DNA of 64,000 bases from Scandinavium hiltneri (lineage in GTDB: Bacteria; Pseudomonadota; Gammaproteobacteria; Enterobacterales; Enterobacteriaceae), in assembly GCF_024764835.1 (NCBI RefSeq), contig NZ_JALIGE010000065.1:28027-92026 (forward strand), in the 5' to 3' direction. Shown here piece after piece: positions 1 through 8,025 of this stretch; the first letter of the stretch is position 1, and each line of letters starts with the position of its first letter. The notes below the pieces were generated by a model. The model was not told the origin of the DNA, did not search any database, and saw only the letters and a list, made by a program, of their open reading frames with translations. Both the position numbers and the translations under genes were made by a program.

Positions 1-837
1 GACGTGCGTCGCGACACCATGAACATTGACGAAACGCTGATTGAAGCGGCGATCACCGAGAAAACCCGAGTCATCGTGCCGGTGCATTATGCGGGCGTAG
101 CCTGTGAAATGGACACCATCATGGCGCTCGCCAAAAAGCATAACCTGTTCGTGGTGGAAGATGCCGCCCAGGGCGTGATGTCGACTTACAAAGGCCGCGC
201 GCTGGGCACCATCGGGCATATCGGTTGCTTTAGCTTCCATGAAACCAAAAACTACACCGCCGGTGGCGAAGGCGGCGCGACGCTTATCAACGATCGTACA
301 CTGATTGAGCGTGCTGAAGTCATTCGCGAGAAAGGTACCAATCGCAGTCAGTTCTTCCGCGGGCAGGTCGACAAATACACCTGGCGCGATATCGGTTCAA
401 GTTACCTGATGGCCGATTTGCAGGCGGCGTATCTGTGGGCGCAACTGGAAGCGGCAGATCGTATTAACCAGCAACGCCTTAGCCTGTGGCAAACCTATCA
501 CGATGCGCTGAAACCGCTGGCTGACGCCGGCCGTATTGAGCTGCCGACGATTCCAGCCGACTGCGTGCATAACGCGCACATGTTTTATATCAAGCTGCGT
601 GATGAAGCCGATCGCGGCAAGCTGATTGCCTGGCTGAAAGAGGCCGAGATCCTGGCGGTGTTCCACTACATTCCGCTGCACTCATCCCCGGCTGGTGAAG
701 CGTTTGGCGAGTTCCACGGCGAAGACCGCTTCACCACGCAGGAAAGTGAGCGTTTGCTCCGCCTGCCGCTGTTCTACAATCTGGCATCGGTGAATCAGCG
801 CACGGTGATTAACTCTCTACTTAGCTTCTTCGCCTGA
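1..837 (+). CDS. wecE: dTDP-4-amino-4,6-dideoxygalactose transaminase, 5' end outside window
   Basis: PLP-dependent sugar aminotransferase (DegT/DnrJ/EryC1 family) that makes TDP-Fuc4N for enterobacterial common antigen (ECA) in the cytoplasm. The reading frame is open from base 1, so the gene begins upstream; 278 C-terminal residues are present against about 376 in E. coli. The motif HETKNYTAGG holds the PLP Schiff-base lysine (codon at 247-249, matching Lys181 of E. coli WecE). VVEDAAQG, with the PLP-contacting aspartate, lies upstream of it. The stop TGA (835-837) overlaps the wzxE start by 1 nt. The neighbours wzxE, wecF, wzyE and wecG are the standard order of the ECA operon, which fixes the assignment. 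Confidence 0.97.
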   Translation, partial: DVRRDTMNIDETLIEAAITEKTRVIVPVHYAGVACEMDTIMALAKKHNLFVVEDAAQGVMSTYKGRALGTIGHIGCFSFHETKNYTAGGEGGATLINDRTLIERAEVIREKGTNRSQFFRGQVDKYTWRDIGSSYLMADLQAAYLWAQLEAADRINQQRLSLWQTYHDALKPLADAGRIELPTIPADCVHNAHMFYIKLRDEADRGKLIAWLKEAEILAVFHYIPLHSSPAGEAFGEFHGEDRFTTQESERLLRLPLFYNLASVNQRTVINSLLSFFA

Positions 838-2087
838 TGTCGCTGGCAAAAGCGTCAGTCTGGACTGCGGCCAGCACGCTGGTCAAAATTGGTGCGGGTC
901 TGCTGGTGGTCAAACTGCTGGCCGTGACCTATGGCCCGTCTGGTGTAGGCCAGGCGGGTAACTTCCGCCAATTGGTGACGGTGCTCGGCGTGCTCGCCGG
1001 CGCAGGGATTTTCAACGGCGTCACTAAGTATGTCGCACAGTATCACGATGACCCCGACCATCTGCGCAAAGTGGTCGGCACCTCGTCAGCGATGGTGTTG
1101 GGTTTCTCCACGCTGTTGGCCATCATCTTTGTTGTTGCCGCTGCGCCTATCAGCCAGGGGCTGTTCGGGCATACCCATTATCAAGGGTTAGTGCGGCTGG
1201 TGGCGCTGGTCCAGATGGGCATTGCGTGGGCCAACCTGCTGCTGGCGCTGCTCAAAGGCTTTCGCGATGCATCCGGAAACGCACTGGCTCTCATTGCCGG
1301 TAGCTTAATTGGTGTGGCCGCGTATTTTCTTAGCTGGCATTTCGGCGGCTATGAAGGCGCGTTGTTGGGTATCGCCTTAGTTCCTGCGCTGGTCGTACTG
1401 CCAGCCGCAGTAATGATGGCGAAGCGCAGATCGATTCCGTTTGCCTGGCTGAAACCACGGTGGGATGCGTTTTATGCCGGGCAGTTGGGCAAATTCACGG
1501 TAATGGCGTTGATCACATCGGTGACGTTGCCAGTGGCATATGTGATGATGCGAAACTTGCTGGCTGCACATTACAGCTGGGATGAAGTGGGGATCTGGCA
1601 GGGCGTCAGCAGCATTTCCGACGCCTACCTGCAGTTTATTACCGCCTCATTCAGCGTCTATTTGCTGCCAACGCTTTCGCGGCTGACCGAGAAATCAGAC
1701 ATCACGCGTGAAATCGTGAAATCGCTGAAATTCGTACTACCGGCGGTAGCTGCGGCGAGTTTCACCGTCTGGCTGCTGCGTGATTTTGCTATCTGGCTGC
1801 TGTTCTCTGCGAAGTTTACCGCAATGCGTGATCTCTTCGCGTGGCAGCTAGTCGGCGATGTGCTGAAAGTGGGCGCTTATGTGTACGGCTACCTGGTGAT
1901 CGCCAAAGCGTCGCTGCGGTTCTACGTACTGACGGAAATTAGCCAGTTCACGTTGCTGACCGCATTTTCGCATTGGCTGATCCCCGCTCATGGCGCACTC
2001 GGCGCGGCGCAAGCCTATATGGCGACCTATATCGTTTATTTTGCGCTGTGCAGCAGCGTATTTTTAATTTGGCGTAAACGGGCATGA
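837..2087 (+). CDS. wzxE: ECA lipid III flippase
   Basis: Polytopic inner-membrane protein of 416 aa that flips undecaprenyl-PP-linked ECA trisaccharide (lipid III) to the periplasm. The N-terminus (MSLAKASVWTAAST) and the alternating hydrophobic segments over the whole length match the MATE-like polysaccharide flippase fold of about 12 helices. It starts at ATG 837, overlapping the wecE stop, and its own stop overlaps wecF by 4 nt, so translation is probably coupled through the operon. Length equals that of the E. coli protein. Confidence 0.96.
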   Translation: MSLAKASVWTAASTLVKIGAGLLVVKLLAVTYGPSGVGQAGNFRQLVTVLGVLAGAGIFNGVTKYVAQYHDDPDHLRKVVGTSSAMVLGFSTLLAIIFVVAAAPISQGLFGHTHYQGLVRLVALVQMGIAWANLLLALLKGFRDASGNALALIAGSLIGVAAYFLSWHFGGYEGALLGIALVPALVVLPAAVMMAKRRSIPFAWLKPRWDAFYAGQLGKFTVMALITSVTLPVAYVMMRNLLAAHYSWDEVGIWQGVSSISDAYLQFITASFSVYLLPTLSRLTEKSDITREIVKSLKFVLPAVAAASFTVWLLRDFAIWLLFSAKFTAMRDLFAWQLVGDVLKVGAYVYGYLVIAKASLRFYVLTEISQFTLLTAFSHWLIPAHGALGAAQAYMATYIVYFALCSSVFLIWRKRA

Positions 2088-3163
2088 CTGTACTGATACA
2101 CATACTGGGATCGGATATCCCGCACCATAATCAAACCGTTCTGCGGTTTTTCAGTGAAGAACTGGCGGACGGCTGCGAGCACGCCCGTGAATTTATGGTG
2201 GTGGGCAATGAAAGCGCGCTACAAGCCGCAGGCCCGAACCTCTCGCTGCGTTTTTATGCTGACAAGAAAGCGTTGGCTACCGCGGTTGTCGAGAAAGCGA
2301 AAGCCGACCGTTCACAGCATTTTTTCTTCCACGGACAGTTCAACACAGGCCTTTGGCTGGCATTGTTGTTCGGCGGTATCAAGCCCGCGCAGTTTAACTG
2401 GCATATCTGGGGTGCTGACCTGTATGAGGTCTCCCGGGGCCTGAAATTTCGTCTCTTTTATCCGCTTCGACGCATGGCGCAGGGGCGCGTGGGCTGTGTT
2501 TTCGCCACGCGAGGCGATTTGAATACCTTCGCGAAAGCGCATCCGCGGATACAAGGTGAATTGTTGTATTTCCCGACGCGCATGGATTCGTCATTGAACG
2601 ATATGGAAACTGAGCGTCACGAAGCGCAAACGCTGACGATACTCGTCGGTAATTCTGGCGATCGCAGCAACGACCACATCGCGGCGCTGAAGGCTATTCA
2701 TCAGCAGCTTGGTGACACCGTTAATGTGGTACTGCCGATGGGCTACCCGGCCAATAACGATGAATACATTCGCGAAGTGCGCGCGGCAGGTGAAGCGCTA
2801 TTCAGTGCGGAACACTTGCAGATCCTCGGCGAAAAGCTGGCGTTTGACGATTATCTGGCCCTGCTTCGCCGCTGCGACCTGGGCTACTTCCTGTTCCCAC
2901 GCCAGCAGGGGATTGGCACGCTATGTTTGCTGATTCAGGCGGGGATCCCGTGTGTGCTGAACCGGGATAACCCGTTTTGGGAAGATATGGCCGAGCAGCA
3001 CATTCCAGTACTGTTCACCACCGATACACTTGACGTCGCCGTGGTGCGTGAAGCGCAACGACAACTGGCGAGTGTCGATAAAACACAGATAGCCTTTTTC
3101 CGTCCAAACTATCTGGAACCGTGGCATCGCGCGCTGCAGATTGCAGCAGGAGAGGCGCAATGA
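2084..3163 (+). CDS. wecF: TDP-Fuc4NAc:lipid II Fuc4NAc transferase
   Basis: Glycosyltransferase family 56 enzyme of 359 aa that adds the third ECA sugar, 4-acetamido-4,6-dideoxygalactose, to lipid II at the cytoplasmic face of the inner membrane. Seen in sequence: N-terminus MTVLIHILGSDIPHHN, no signal peptide or clear membrane spans, and a conserved C-terminal donor-binding region (about residues 260-320, FLFPRQQGIGT). It overlaps wzxE by 4 nt (ATGA) and the wzyE start lies inside its stop. The product follows from family and operon context. Confidence 0.95.
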   Translation: MTVLIHILGSDIPHHNQTVLRFFSEELADGCEHAREFMVVGNESALQAAGPNLSLRFYADKKALATAVVEKAKADRSQHFFFHGQFNTGLWLALLFGGIKPAQFNWHIWGADLYEVSRGLKFRLFYPLRRMAQGRVGCVFATRGDLNTFAKAHPRIQGELLYFPTRMDSSLNDMETERHEAQTLTILVGNSGDRSNDHIAALKAIHQQLGDTVNVVLPMGYPANNDEYIREVRAAGEALFSAEHLQILGEKLAFDDYLALLRRCDLGYFLFPRQQGIGTLCLLIQAGIPCVLNRDNPFWEDMAEQHIPVLFTTDTLDVAVVREAQRQLASVDKTQIAFFRPNYLEPWHRALQIAAGEAQ

Positions 3164-4506
3164 GCCTGATGCAGTTTACCGGCCTGTTTGTGGTCTGGCT
3201 GTTTTCATCACTGTTTATCGCCACGCTGACGTACTTTGAGTTTCGTCGGGTGCGCTTTAACTTTAACGTCTTCTTCTCAATGCTGTTTTTACTGACGTTT
3301 TTCTTCGGCTTCCCGCTGTCGATGACGCTGGTGTTTCGTTTTGACGTCGGTGTCGCGCCGCCTGAAATTCTGCTGCAGGCGCTGCTGTCGGCGGCCTGTT
3401 TTTACGCGATTTACTACGTGGCGTACAAAACGCGCCTGCGTGCGGCGCGCGTTCAGAAGGAACGTCGCCCGCTGTTCACCATGAACCGGGTGGAAACCCA
3501 TCTGGCGTGGATGCTGCTGGCGCTGATTGCATTGTTGAGCGTCGGTGTATTCTTCGCGCACAACGGTTTCCTGCTGTTCAAGCTGCACTCCTACAGCCAG
3601 ATTTTCTCCAGCGAAGTCTCCGGCGTGGCGCTCAAGCGCTTCTTCTACTTCTTCATCCCGGCGATGCTGGTCGTCTATTTCCTGCGTCAGGACAGCAAAG
3701 CGTGGATCTTCTTCCTCGTCAGTACCGTGGCGTTTGGTCTGCTGACCTACGTGATCGTCGGCGGCACGCGCGCCAATATCATCATCGCCTTTGCTATCTT
3801 CCTGTTCATCGGTATTATTCGCGGCTGGATTTCGCTGTGGATGCTGGCGGCGGCGGGCGTGTTAGGGATTGTCGGCATGTTCTGGCTGGCATTGAAACGC
3901 TATGGGATGAACGTTAGCGGCGACGAAGCGTTTTACACCTTCCTGTATCTGACGCGCGACACCTTCTCGCCGTGGGAAAACCTGGCGCTACTGTTGCAGA
4001 ACTACGACAAAATCGACTTCCAGGGACTGGCGCCGATTGTCCGCGATTTCTATGTCTTCATTCCGAGCTGGCTGTGGCATGACCGGCCGAGCATTGTACT
4101 CAATACCGCCAACTACTTTACCTGGGAAGTGCTGGATAACCATTCCGGGCTGGCGATTTCCCCAACGCTGATTGGCTCGCTATTGGTGATGGGCGGCGCA
4201 TGGTTTATCCCGCTGGGTGCGGTGGTTGTAGGGCTGATTATCAAATGGTTTGACTGGCTGTATCAGCTGGGCAACCGTGAAACGAACCGCTATAACGCGG
4301 CGATTCTGCACAGTTTCTGTTTTGGAGCTATCTTCAACATGATTGTGCTGGCCCGCGAAGGACTCGACTCATTCGTTTCCCGCGTGGTCTTTTTCCTGGT
4401 GATTTTCGGGCTCTGCCTGCTGGTCGCCAAATTGCTTTACTGGCTGCTGGACAGTGCCGGGCTTATCCATAAACGCTCAAGGCCGCTGCCACAACCTCTG
4501 GTTTGA
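3160..4506 (+). CDS. wzyE: ECA polymerase
   Basis: Inner-membrane polymerase of 448 aa that joins ECA trisaccharide repeats in the periplasm, with chain length set by WzzE. The frame can be read from 3121, but ATG 3160 (MSLMQFTGLF) is chosen because it overlaps the wecF stop as ATGA and matches the E. coli N-terminus and length (about 450 aa). About a dozen hydrophobic segments are visible, together with the motif FGFPLSMTLVFRFDVG near residue 45. Confidence 0.95.
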   Translation: MSLMQFTGLFVVWLFSSLFIATLTYFEFRRVRFNFNVFFSMLFLLTFFFGFPLSMTLVFRFDVGVAPPEILLQALLSAACFYAIYYVAYKTRLRAARVQKERRPLFTMNRVETHLAWMLLALIALLSVGVFFAHNGFLLFKLHSYSQIFSSEVSGVALKRFFYFFIPAMLVVYFLRQDSKAWIFFLVSTVAFGLLTYVIVGGTRANIIIAFAIFLFIGIIRGWISLWMLAAAGVLGIVGMFWLALKRYGMNVSGDEAFYTFLYLTRDTFSPWENLALLLQNYDKIDFQGLAPIVRDFYVFIPSWLWHDRPSIVLNTANYFTWEVLDNHSGLAISPTLIGSLLVMGGAWFIPLGAVVVGLIIKWFDWLYQLGNRETNRYNAAILHSFCFGAIFNMIVLAREGLDSFVSRVVFFLVIFGLCLLVAKLLYWLLDSAGLIHKRSRPLPQPLV

Positions 4507-4517
4507 TAAGGGAACAG

Positions 4518-5258
4518 ATGACGGATTCAACCGCTGCGCCGCTTTATGCCGTGCGCGGCCTGCAGCTGATTGGCTGGCGGGATATGACGCATGCGCTGGA
4601 CTATCTCTATGCCGATGGGCAAATGAGGCAGGGAACGCTGGTGGCGATCAACGCGGAGAAAGTACTGACGGCGGAAGACAATGCCGAGGTACGCACGCTT
4701 ATCGACGCTGCGGAGTTTAAATATGCCGACGGGATCAGCGTTGTGCGATCGATTCGCAAGAAATATCCGCAGGCTAATGTTTCGCGCGTTGCCGGAGCTG
4801 ACCTCTGGGAAGCGCTGATGGCCCTGGCGGGCGCGGAAGGTACGCCGGTATTTCTGATTGGTGGCAAGCCGGAAGTGCTGGCGCAGACCGAAGCCAAACT
4901 GCGTCAGAAGTGGAACGTGAATATTGTTGGCAGCCAGGACGGGTATTTCAAAGCGGAAGAACGCCAGGCACTGTTTGAACGTATTCAGGCCAGCGGAGCG
5001 AAGATTATCACCGTGGCGATGGGCTCACCAAAGCAGGAAATATTGATGCGCGACTGCCGTTTGGTTCATCCGGGGGCGCTGTATATGGGCGTGGGCGGCA
5101 CCTATGACGTCTTCACCGGTCATGTAAAACGTGCGCCTAAGATATGGCAAAAACTGGGGCTGGAATGGCTCTACCGTTTGCTGTCGCAGCCGAGCCGCAT
5201 TGGCCGGCAGCTGCGCCTGTTGCGCTACCTTTGCTGGCACTATACCGGCAATCTTTGA
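4518..5258 (+). CDS. wecG: UDP-ManNAcA transferase (lipid II synthesis)
   Basis: WecG/TagA/CpsF-family (GT26) enzyme of 246 aa that transfers N-acetylmannosaminuronic acid to lipid I, the second sugar of ECA. ATG 4518 is preferred over the in-frame ATG at 4503 because an AAGGGA ribosome binding site lies just upstream and the resulting length equals the E. coli protein. Visible family motifs: NAEKVLTAED, KYADGISVVR, and MGSPKQEILMRDCR with MGVGGTYDVFTG near the C-terminal third. Last gene of the ECA operon here; thrP follows after about 200 nt. Confidence 0.95.
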   Translation: MTDSTAAPLYAVRGLQLIGWRDMTHALDYLYADGQMRQGTLVAINAEKVLTAEDNAEVRTLIDAAEFKYADGISVVRSIRKKYPQANVSRVAGADLWEALMALAGAEGTPVFLIGGKPEVLAQTEAKLRQKWNVNIVGSQDGYFKAEERQALFERIQASGAKIITVAMGSPKQEILMRDCRLVHPGALYMGVGGTYDVFTGHVKRAPKIWQKLGLEWLYRLLSQPSRIGRQLRLLRYLCWHYTGNL

Positions 5259-5273
5259 TCTCCCTTTCTAAAA

Positions 5274-5302
5274 ATGTATTGCACAACAATTGTGCAATAC
5301 AT
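5274..5302. promoter_or_regulatory. 13-bp perfect inverted repeat with an NtrC-like core, upstream of thrP
   Basis: Arms at 5274-5286 and 5290-5302 are exact reverse complements separated by CAA. The centre (5280-5296) reads TGCAC-N7-GTGCA, which fits the NtrC enhancer consensus. There is no T-tract on the + strand, so a terminator for the wec operon is unlikely. It lies about 160 nt before thrP. The NtrC assignment rests on pattern alone. Confidence 0.45.
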
Positions 5303-5461
5303 TCGCATAACTAATACTTTATTTGCCATTTCACCCTTTTTATTCAACCATTCGCCCCCTTAAAAGTCGGCACGCCTGTTGGTGCCAGACATTCCACGGC
5401 ATGACATCTGTTCATAACAATAACCGGCAACGACCGGAAAGCGGCAAACACGCGAGGATCT

Positions 5462-6847
5462 ATGGCTGAGAAAGAACCAGTGCTACAGCGAGGGCTGGAA
5501 GCGCGACATATTGAATTAATTGCTCTGGGCGGCACCATCGGCGTTGGGCTGTTTATGGGTTCCGCAAGCACCCTGAAATGGGCGGGTCCTTCGGTTTTAC
5601 TGGCGTACATAATCGCTGGCCTCTTTGTGTTCTTCATCATGCGTTCGATGGGCGAAATGTTGTTTGTCGAACCGGTCACTGGCTCGTTTGCCGTTTATGC
5701 GCATCGTTACATGAGCCCATTTTTTGGTTATCTCACCGCGTGGTCTTACTGGTTTATGTGGATAGCGGTCGGGATTTCAGAGATAACCGCCATCGGGGTT
5801 TACACCCAGTTCTGGTTTCCGGACATGGCGCAGTGGATACCGGCGCTTATCGCCGTGGCGCTGGTGGGGTTAGCGAATCTCGCGGCGGTGCGTTTGTACG
5901 GCGAGTTGGAATTCTGGTTTGCGATGATCAAAGTCACCACCATTATCGTGATGATCGTCGTGGGGCTTGGGGTGATTTTCTTTGGCTTCGGCAACGGCGG
6001 CCACGCGCTGGGTTTCGGTAATCTGACCGAACACGGCGGTTTCTTTGCTGGCGGCTGGAAGGGCTTCCTGACGGCGTTGTGCATTGTGGTGGCATCGTAT
6101 CAGGGCGTGGAGCTGATTGGCATCACCGCCGGTGAAGCGAAAAACCCGCAGGTCACCCTGCGCAGCGCGGTGGGCAAAGTCCTGTGGCGTATTTTGATTT
6201 TCTACGTCGGCGCTATTTTCGTTATCGTCACCATTTTTCCGTGGAATGAAATTGGCAGTAACGGCAGTCCGTTCGTGCTGACCTTTGCCAAAGTAGGGAT
6301 CACAGCGGCGGCGGGCATCATCAACTTTGTGGTACTGACGGCGGCGCTTTCCGGCTGCAACAGTGGGATGTACAGCTGTGGCCGCATGCTGTACGCGTTG
6401 GCGAAGAACCGCCAGCTGCCGTCGGTGATGGCGAAAGTCTCGGGTAATGGTGTGCCAGTGGTGGGCGTGGCGGTGTCGATTGTCGTGCTGCTGCTTGGAT
6501 CTTGTCTGAACTACATCATTCCCAATCCGCAGCAGGTGTTTGTGTACGTCTACAGCGCCAGCGTGCTGCCGGGTATGGTGCCATGGTTTGTTATCCTGAT
6601 TAGCCAGCTGCGTTTTCGTGAGGCGCACAAGCAGGCGATGGCGAGCCATCCGTTCCGTTCGGTGCTGTTCCCGTGGACTAACTATTTGACGATGGCATTC
6701 CTGATTTGTGTGCTGGTCGGCATGGGCTTTAATGACGACACGCGCACATCGCTGTTTGTCGGTGTTATTTTCCTGGCCATTGTGACGGTACTTTACAAAG
6801 TGTTAGGCTTCAATCGGGCTGATGGCGCCCAGAAATTGAAGGAATAA
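5462..6847 (+). CDS. thrP: threonine/serine:H+ symporter (APC family)
   Basis: Also called yifK. Inner-membrane amino-acid permease of 461 aa with about 12 hydrophobic segments. The N-terminal signature of the amino-acid transporter family is visible (RHIELIALGGTIGVGLFMGS, residues about 15-35), as is the TAALSGCNSGMYS region near residue 290. It starts at ATG 5462 behind GAGGATCT. In E. coli it sits between wecG and argX, as here, and is controlled by Lrp and the sRNA GcvB. A CA-rich stretch in its leader (about 5405-5420) could be a GcvB target, but this is not demonstrated. Confidence 0.94.
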   Translation: MAEKEPVLQRGLEARHIELIALGGTIGVGLFMGSASTLKWAGPSVLLAYIIAGLFVFFIMRSMGEMLFVEPVTGSFAVYAHRYMSPFFGYLTAWSYWFMWIAVGISEITAIGVYTQFWFPDMAQWIPALIAVALVGLANLAAVRLYGELEFWFAMIKVTTIIVMIVVGLGVIFFGFGNGGHALGFGNLTEHGGFFAGGWKGFLTALCIVVASYQGVELIGITAGEAKNPQVTLRSAVGKVLWRILIFYVGAIFVIVTIFPWNEIGSNGSPFVLTFAKVGITAAAGIINFVVLTAALSGCNSGMYSCGRMLYALAKNRQLPSVMAKVSGNGVPVVGVAVSIVVLLLGSCLNYIIPNPQQVFVYVYSASVLPGMVPWFVILISQLRFREAHKQAMASHPFRSVLFPWTNYLTMAFLICVLVGMGFNDDTRTSLFVGVIFLAIVTVLYKVLGFNRADGAQKLKE

Positions 6848-6949
6848 GCGACAAAACGTGCAAAGCATAACCAAACGGAAAATTTCTTTAAAAAGACACT
6901 AGACAGCACAGCATGAAGTCCGTAATATCCGACCCCGCAACGGCGCTAA

Positions 6950-7026
<77 letters not shown>

Positions 7027-7092
7027 TTTCCCGGTGCCGGAGCTGCGGTGGTCTGTGATGTAAATGACAGGGCCGCGTGAAAGAATATCAGT

Positions 7093-7169
7093 GGTGGCTA
7101 TAGCTCAGTTGGTAGAGCCCTGGATTGTGATTCCAGTTGTCGTGGGTTCGAATCCCATTAGCCACCCCA
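7093..7169 (+). tRNA. hisR: tRNA-His (GTG)
   Basis: 77 nt including CCA. The extra 5' G pairs with C73, typical of tRNA-His (GGTGGCTA with TAGCCACC). The anticodon loop TTGTGAT gives GTG. Second gene of the cluster. Confidence 0.97.
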
Positions 7170-7192
7170 TTAATTTTGAGTTCAGTGGCAAT

Positions 7193-7279
7193 GCGAAGGT
7201 GGCGGAATTGGTAGACGCGCTAGCTTCAGGTGTTAGTGTTCGTAAGGACGTGGGGGTTCAAGTCCCCCCCCTCGCACCA
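7193..7279 (+). tRNA. leuT: tRNA-Leu (CAG)
   Basis: 87-nt class II tRNA with a long variable arm (TGTTCGTAAGGACG region) and encoded CCA. The anticodon loop TTCAGGT gives CAG. Third gene of the cluster. Confidence 0.97.
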
Positions 7280-7327
7280 CAACTTAGAATTAAACAGAAT
7301 TGAACGAAAATTCAAAAAGCAGTATTT

Positions 7328-7404
7328 CGGCGAGTAGCGCAGCTTGGTAGCGCAACTGGTTTGGGACCAGTGGGTCGGAGGTTCGAATCCTCTCTCGCCG
7401 ACCA
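7328..7404 (+). tRNA. proM: tRNA-Pro (TGG), first copy
   Basis: 77 nt with CCA. Acceptor CGGCGAG pairs with CTCGCCG; the anticodon loop TTTGGGA gives TGG. A Rho-independent terminator follows at 7411-7434. Corresponds to the single E. coli proM. Confidence 0.97.
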
Positions 7405-7410
7405 ATTTTG

Positions 7411-7434
7411 AACCCTGCTACGGCAGGGTTTTTT
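7411..7434 (+). terminator. terminator after first tRNA-Pro
   Basis: AACCCTGC, loop TACG, GCAGGGTT, then a T run. It lies between the two tRNA-Pro copies, so the second copy depends on read-through or its own promoter. Confidence 0.85.
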
Positions 7435-7472
7435 CTATCAAGAATTGAACAAATATTCGTAAAGCAGTACAT

Positions 7473-7549
7473 CGGCGAGTAGCGCAGCTTGGTAGCGCAA
7501 CTGGTTTGGGACCAGTGGGTCGGAGGTTCGAATCCTCTCTCGCCGACCA
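7473..7549 (+). tRNA. tRNA-Pro (TGG), tandem second copy
   Basis: Sequence identical to 7328-7404, exactly 145 nt downstream. The spacer in front (7441-7472) is homologous to 7296-7327, so the unit of duplication is about 145 bp, covering leader, tRNA and terminator position. E. coli K-12 carries one copy here. Confidence 0.96.
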
Positions 7550-7557
7550 CATTTAGA

Positions 7558-7585
7558 AAAGACCAACCCTCGGGTTGGTCTTTTT
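7558..7585 (+). terminator. terminator after second tRNA-Pro
   Basis: GACCAACC, loop CTCG, GGTTGGTC, followed by TTTTT. Ends the tRNA transcript. Confidence 0.88.
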
Positions 7586-7600
7586 GCATCCGTAGTTTAC

Positions 7601-7703
7601 AGAGGATGAGAACCTCCGAAGGAGGTTTGAGCCGAGCGTAGCGAGACAACGTTGCTTTAGCAACGGCCCGAAGGGCGAACCACGCAGTGGTGAGTTATCC
7701 TCT
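7601..7703. repeat. multi-hairpin repeat downstream of the tRNA cluster
   Basis: Bounded by inverted AGAGGAT (7601-7607) and ATCCTCT (7697-7703). It holds four tight hairpins in a row: AACCTCC-GAA-GGAGGTT (7611-7627), CGTTGC-TTTA-GCAACG (7650-7665), GCCC-GAA-GGGC (7666-7676) and ACCAC-GCA-GTGGT (7679-7691). No convincing coding frame. I recall similar sequences next to enterobacterial tRNA genes but cannot name a registered family. Confidence 0.6.
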
Positions 7704-7716
7704 CACGCCGACCACA
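7697..7716 (+). repeat. tRNA-Pro 3'-end scar (partial duplicate)
   Basis: Matches the 3' end of the two tRNA-Pro genes (7531-7549) at 18 of 19 positions, including the CCA, but has no upstream cloverleaf. It may be what remains of a third tRNA-Pro unit or an attachment-site duplicate left by an element that used this tRNA. Confidence 0.6.
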
Positions 7717-7724
7717 TTCGAAAA

Positions 7725-7750
7725 AACCGCTCTTTTGAGCGGTTTTTTTA
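7725..7750 (+). terminator. terminator after tRNA-Pro scar
   Basis: AACCGCTC, loop TTTT, GAGCGGTT, then a T run. The preceding A run makes it bidirectional. Its position after the scar mirrors the terminators following the intact tRNA-Pro copies. Confidence 0.82.
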
Positions 7751-7867
7751 CGTCTGTAGCCCGGAGAGGATGAAGAAGCTCCGGGGAAGGACATTTTTCT
7801 ATTCTGTGCTCGGTTCTTCTGCCCTTTAAAAAATATTTTTCTTCTCGGTTTTTCTCGTGGGAAAATA

Positions 7868-7885
7868 TGTCGCCAGACGGCGACA
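7868..7885 (+). promoter_or_regulatory. GlmR (QseF)-like site 1 upstream of glmZ
   Basis: TGTC-N10-GACA palindrome centred about 150 bp before the glmZ start. GlmR is the sigma-54 activator of glmY/glmZ in enterobacteria and binds TGTC...GACA repeats. A second copy lies 63 bp downstream. Confidence 0.6.
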
Positions 7886-7930
7886 TTTAATTCCCTGATT
7901 TCATGCTAGATCGCCTTTTCTGTATTTCAG

Positions 7931-7948
7931 CGTCTCCGTTTGGCGACA
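7931..7948 (+). promoter_or_regulatory. GlmR (QseF)-like site 2 upstream of glmZ
   Basis: CGTC-N10-GACA with the same 10-nt spacing as site 1, one mismatch in the first half-site, about 80 bp upstream of the glmZ start. The 63-bp distance between equivalent points is six helical turns, as expected for a paired enhancer. Confidence 0.58.
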
Positions 7949-7998
7949 TCTCATTTATTCCTAAAGCGCTAACTCCCTGATATTGAGGGGTGCAAGAG

Positions 7999-8021
7999 TG
8001 GCATAACGTGTGTAATAATAT
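7999..8021 (+). promoter_or_regulatory. glmZ promoter with sigma-54-like and sigma-70-like elements
   Basis: TGGCA with GG at 8000-8001 is placed like a -24 element relative to the GlmZ 5' end at 8026. The -12 region (GTGT) is degenerate. Overlapping it are TAATAA and TAATAT (8013-8021), usable as a sigma-70 -10. Overlapping promoters of both kinds are known for glmY/glmZ genes. The start point is taken by homology. Confidence 0.5.
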
Positions 8022-8025
8022 CTGC

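Noticed and set aside
5870..6649. 259-codon open frame antisense to thrP
   Set aside because: Shadow of a strongly conserved permease gene; the translation is Arg/His/Gln-rich with no family resemblance.
7064..7303. 79-codon plus-strand open frame across hisR and leuT
   Set aside because: It reads through two tRNA genes; no independent support.
7290..7649. 119-codon minus-strand open frame over the tRNA-Pro region
   Set aside because: Crosses both tRNA-Pro genes and two terminators; arises from the tRNA repeats (the GERIRTSDPLVPNQL-type peptide is a well-known false translation of tRNA-Pro).
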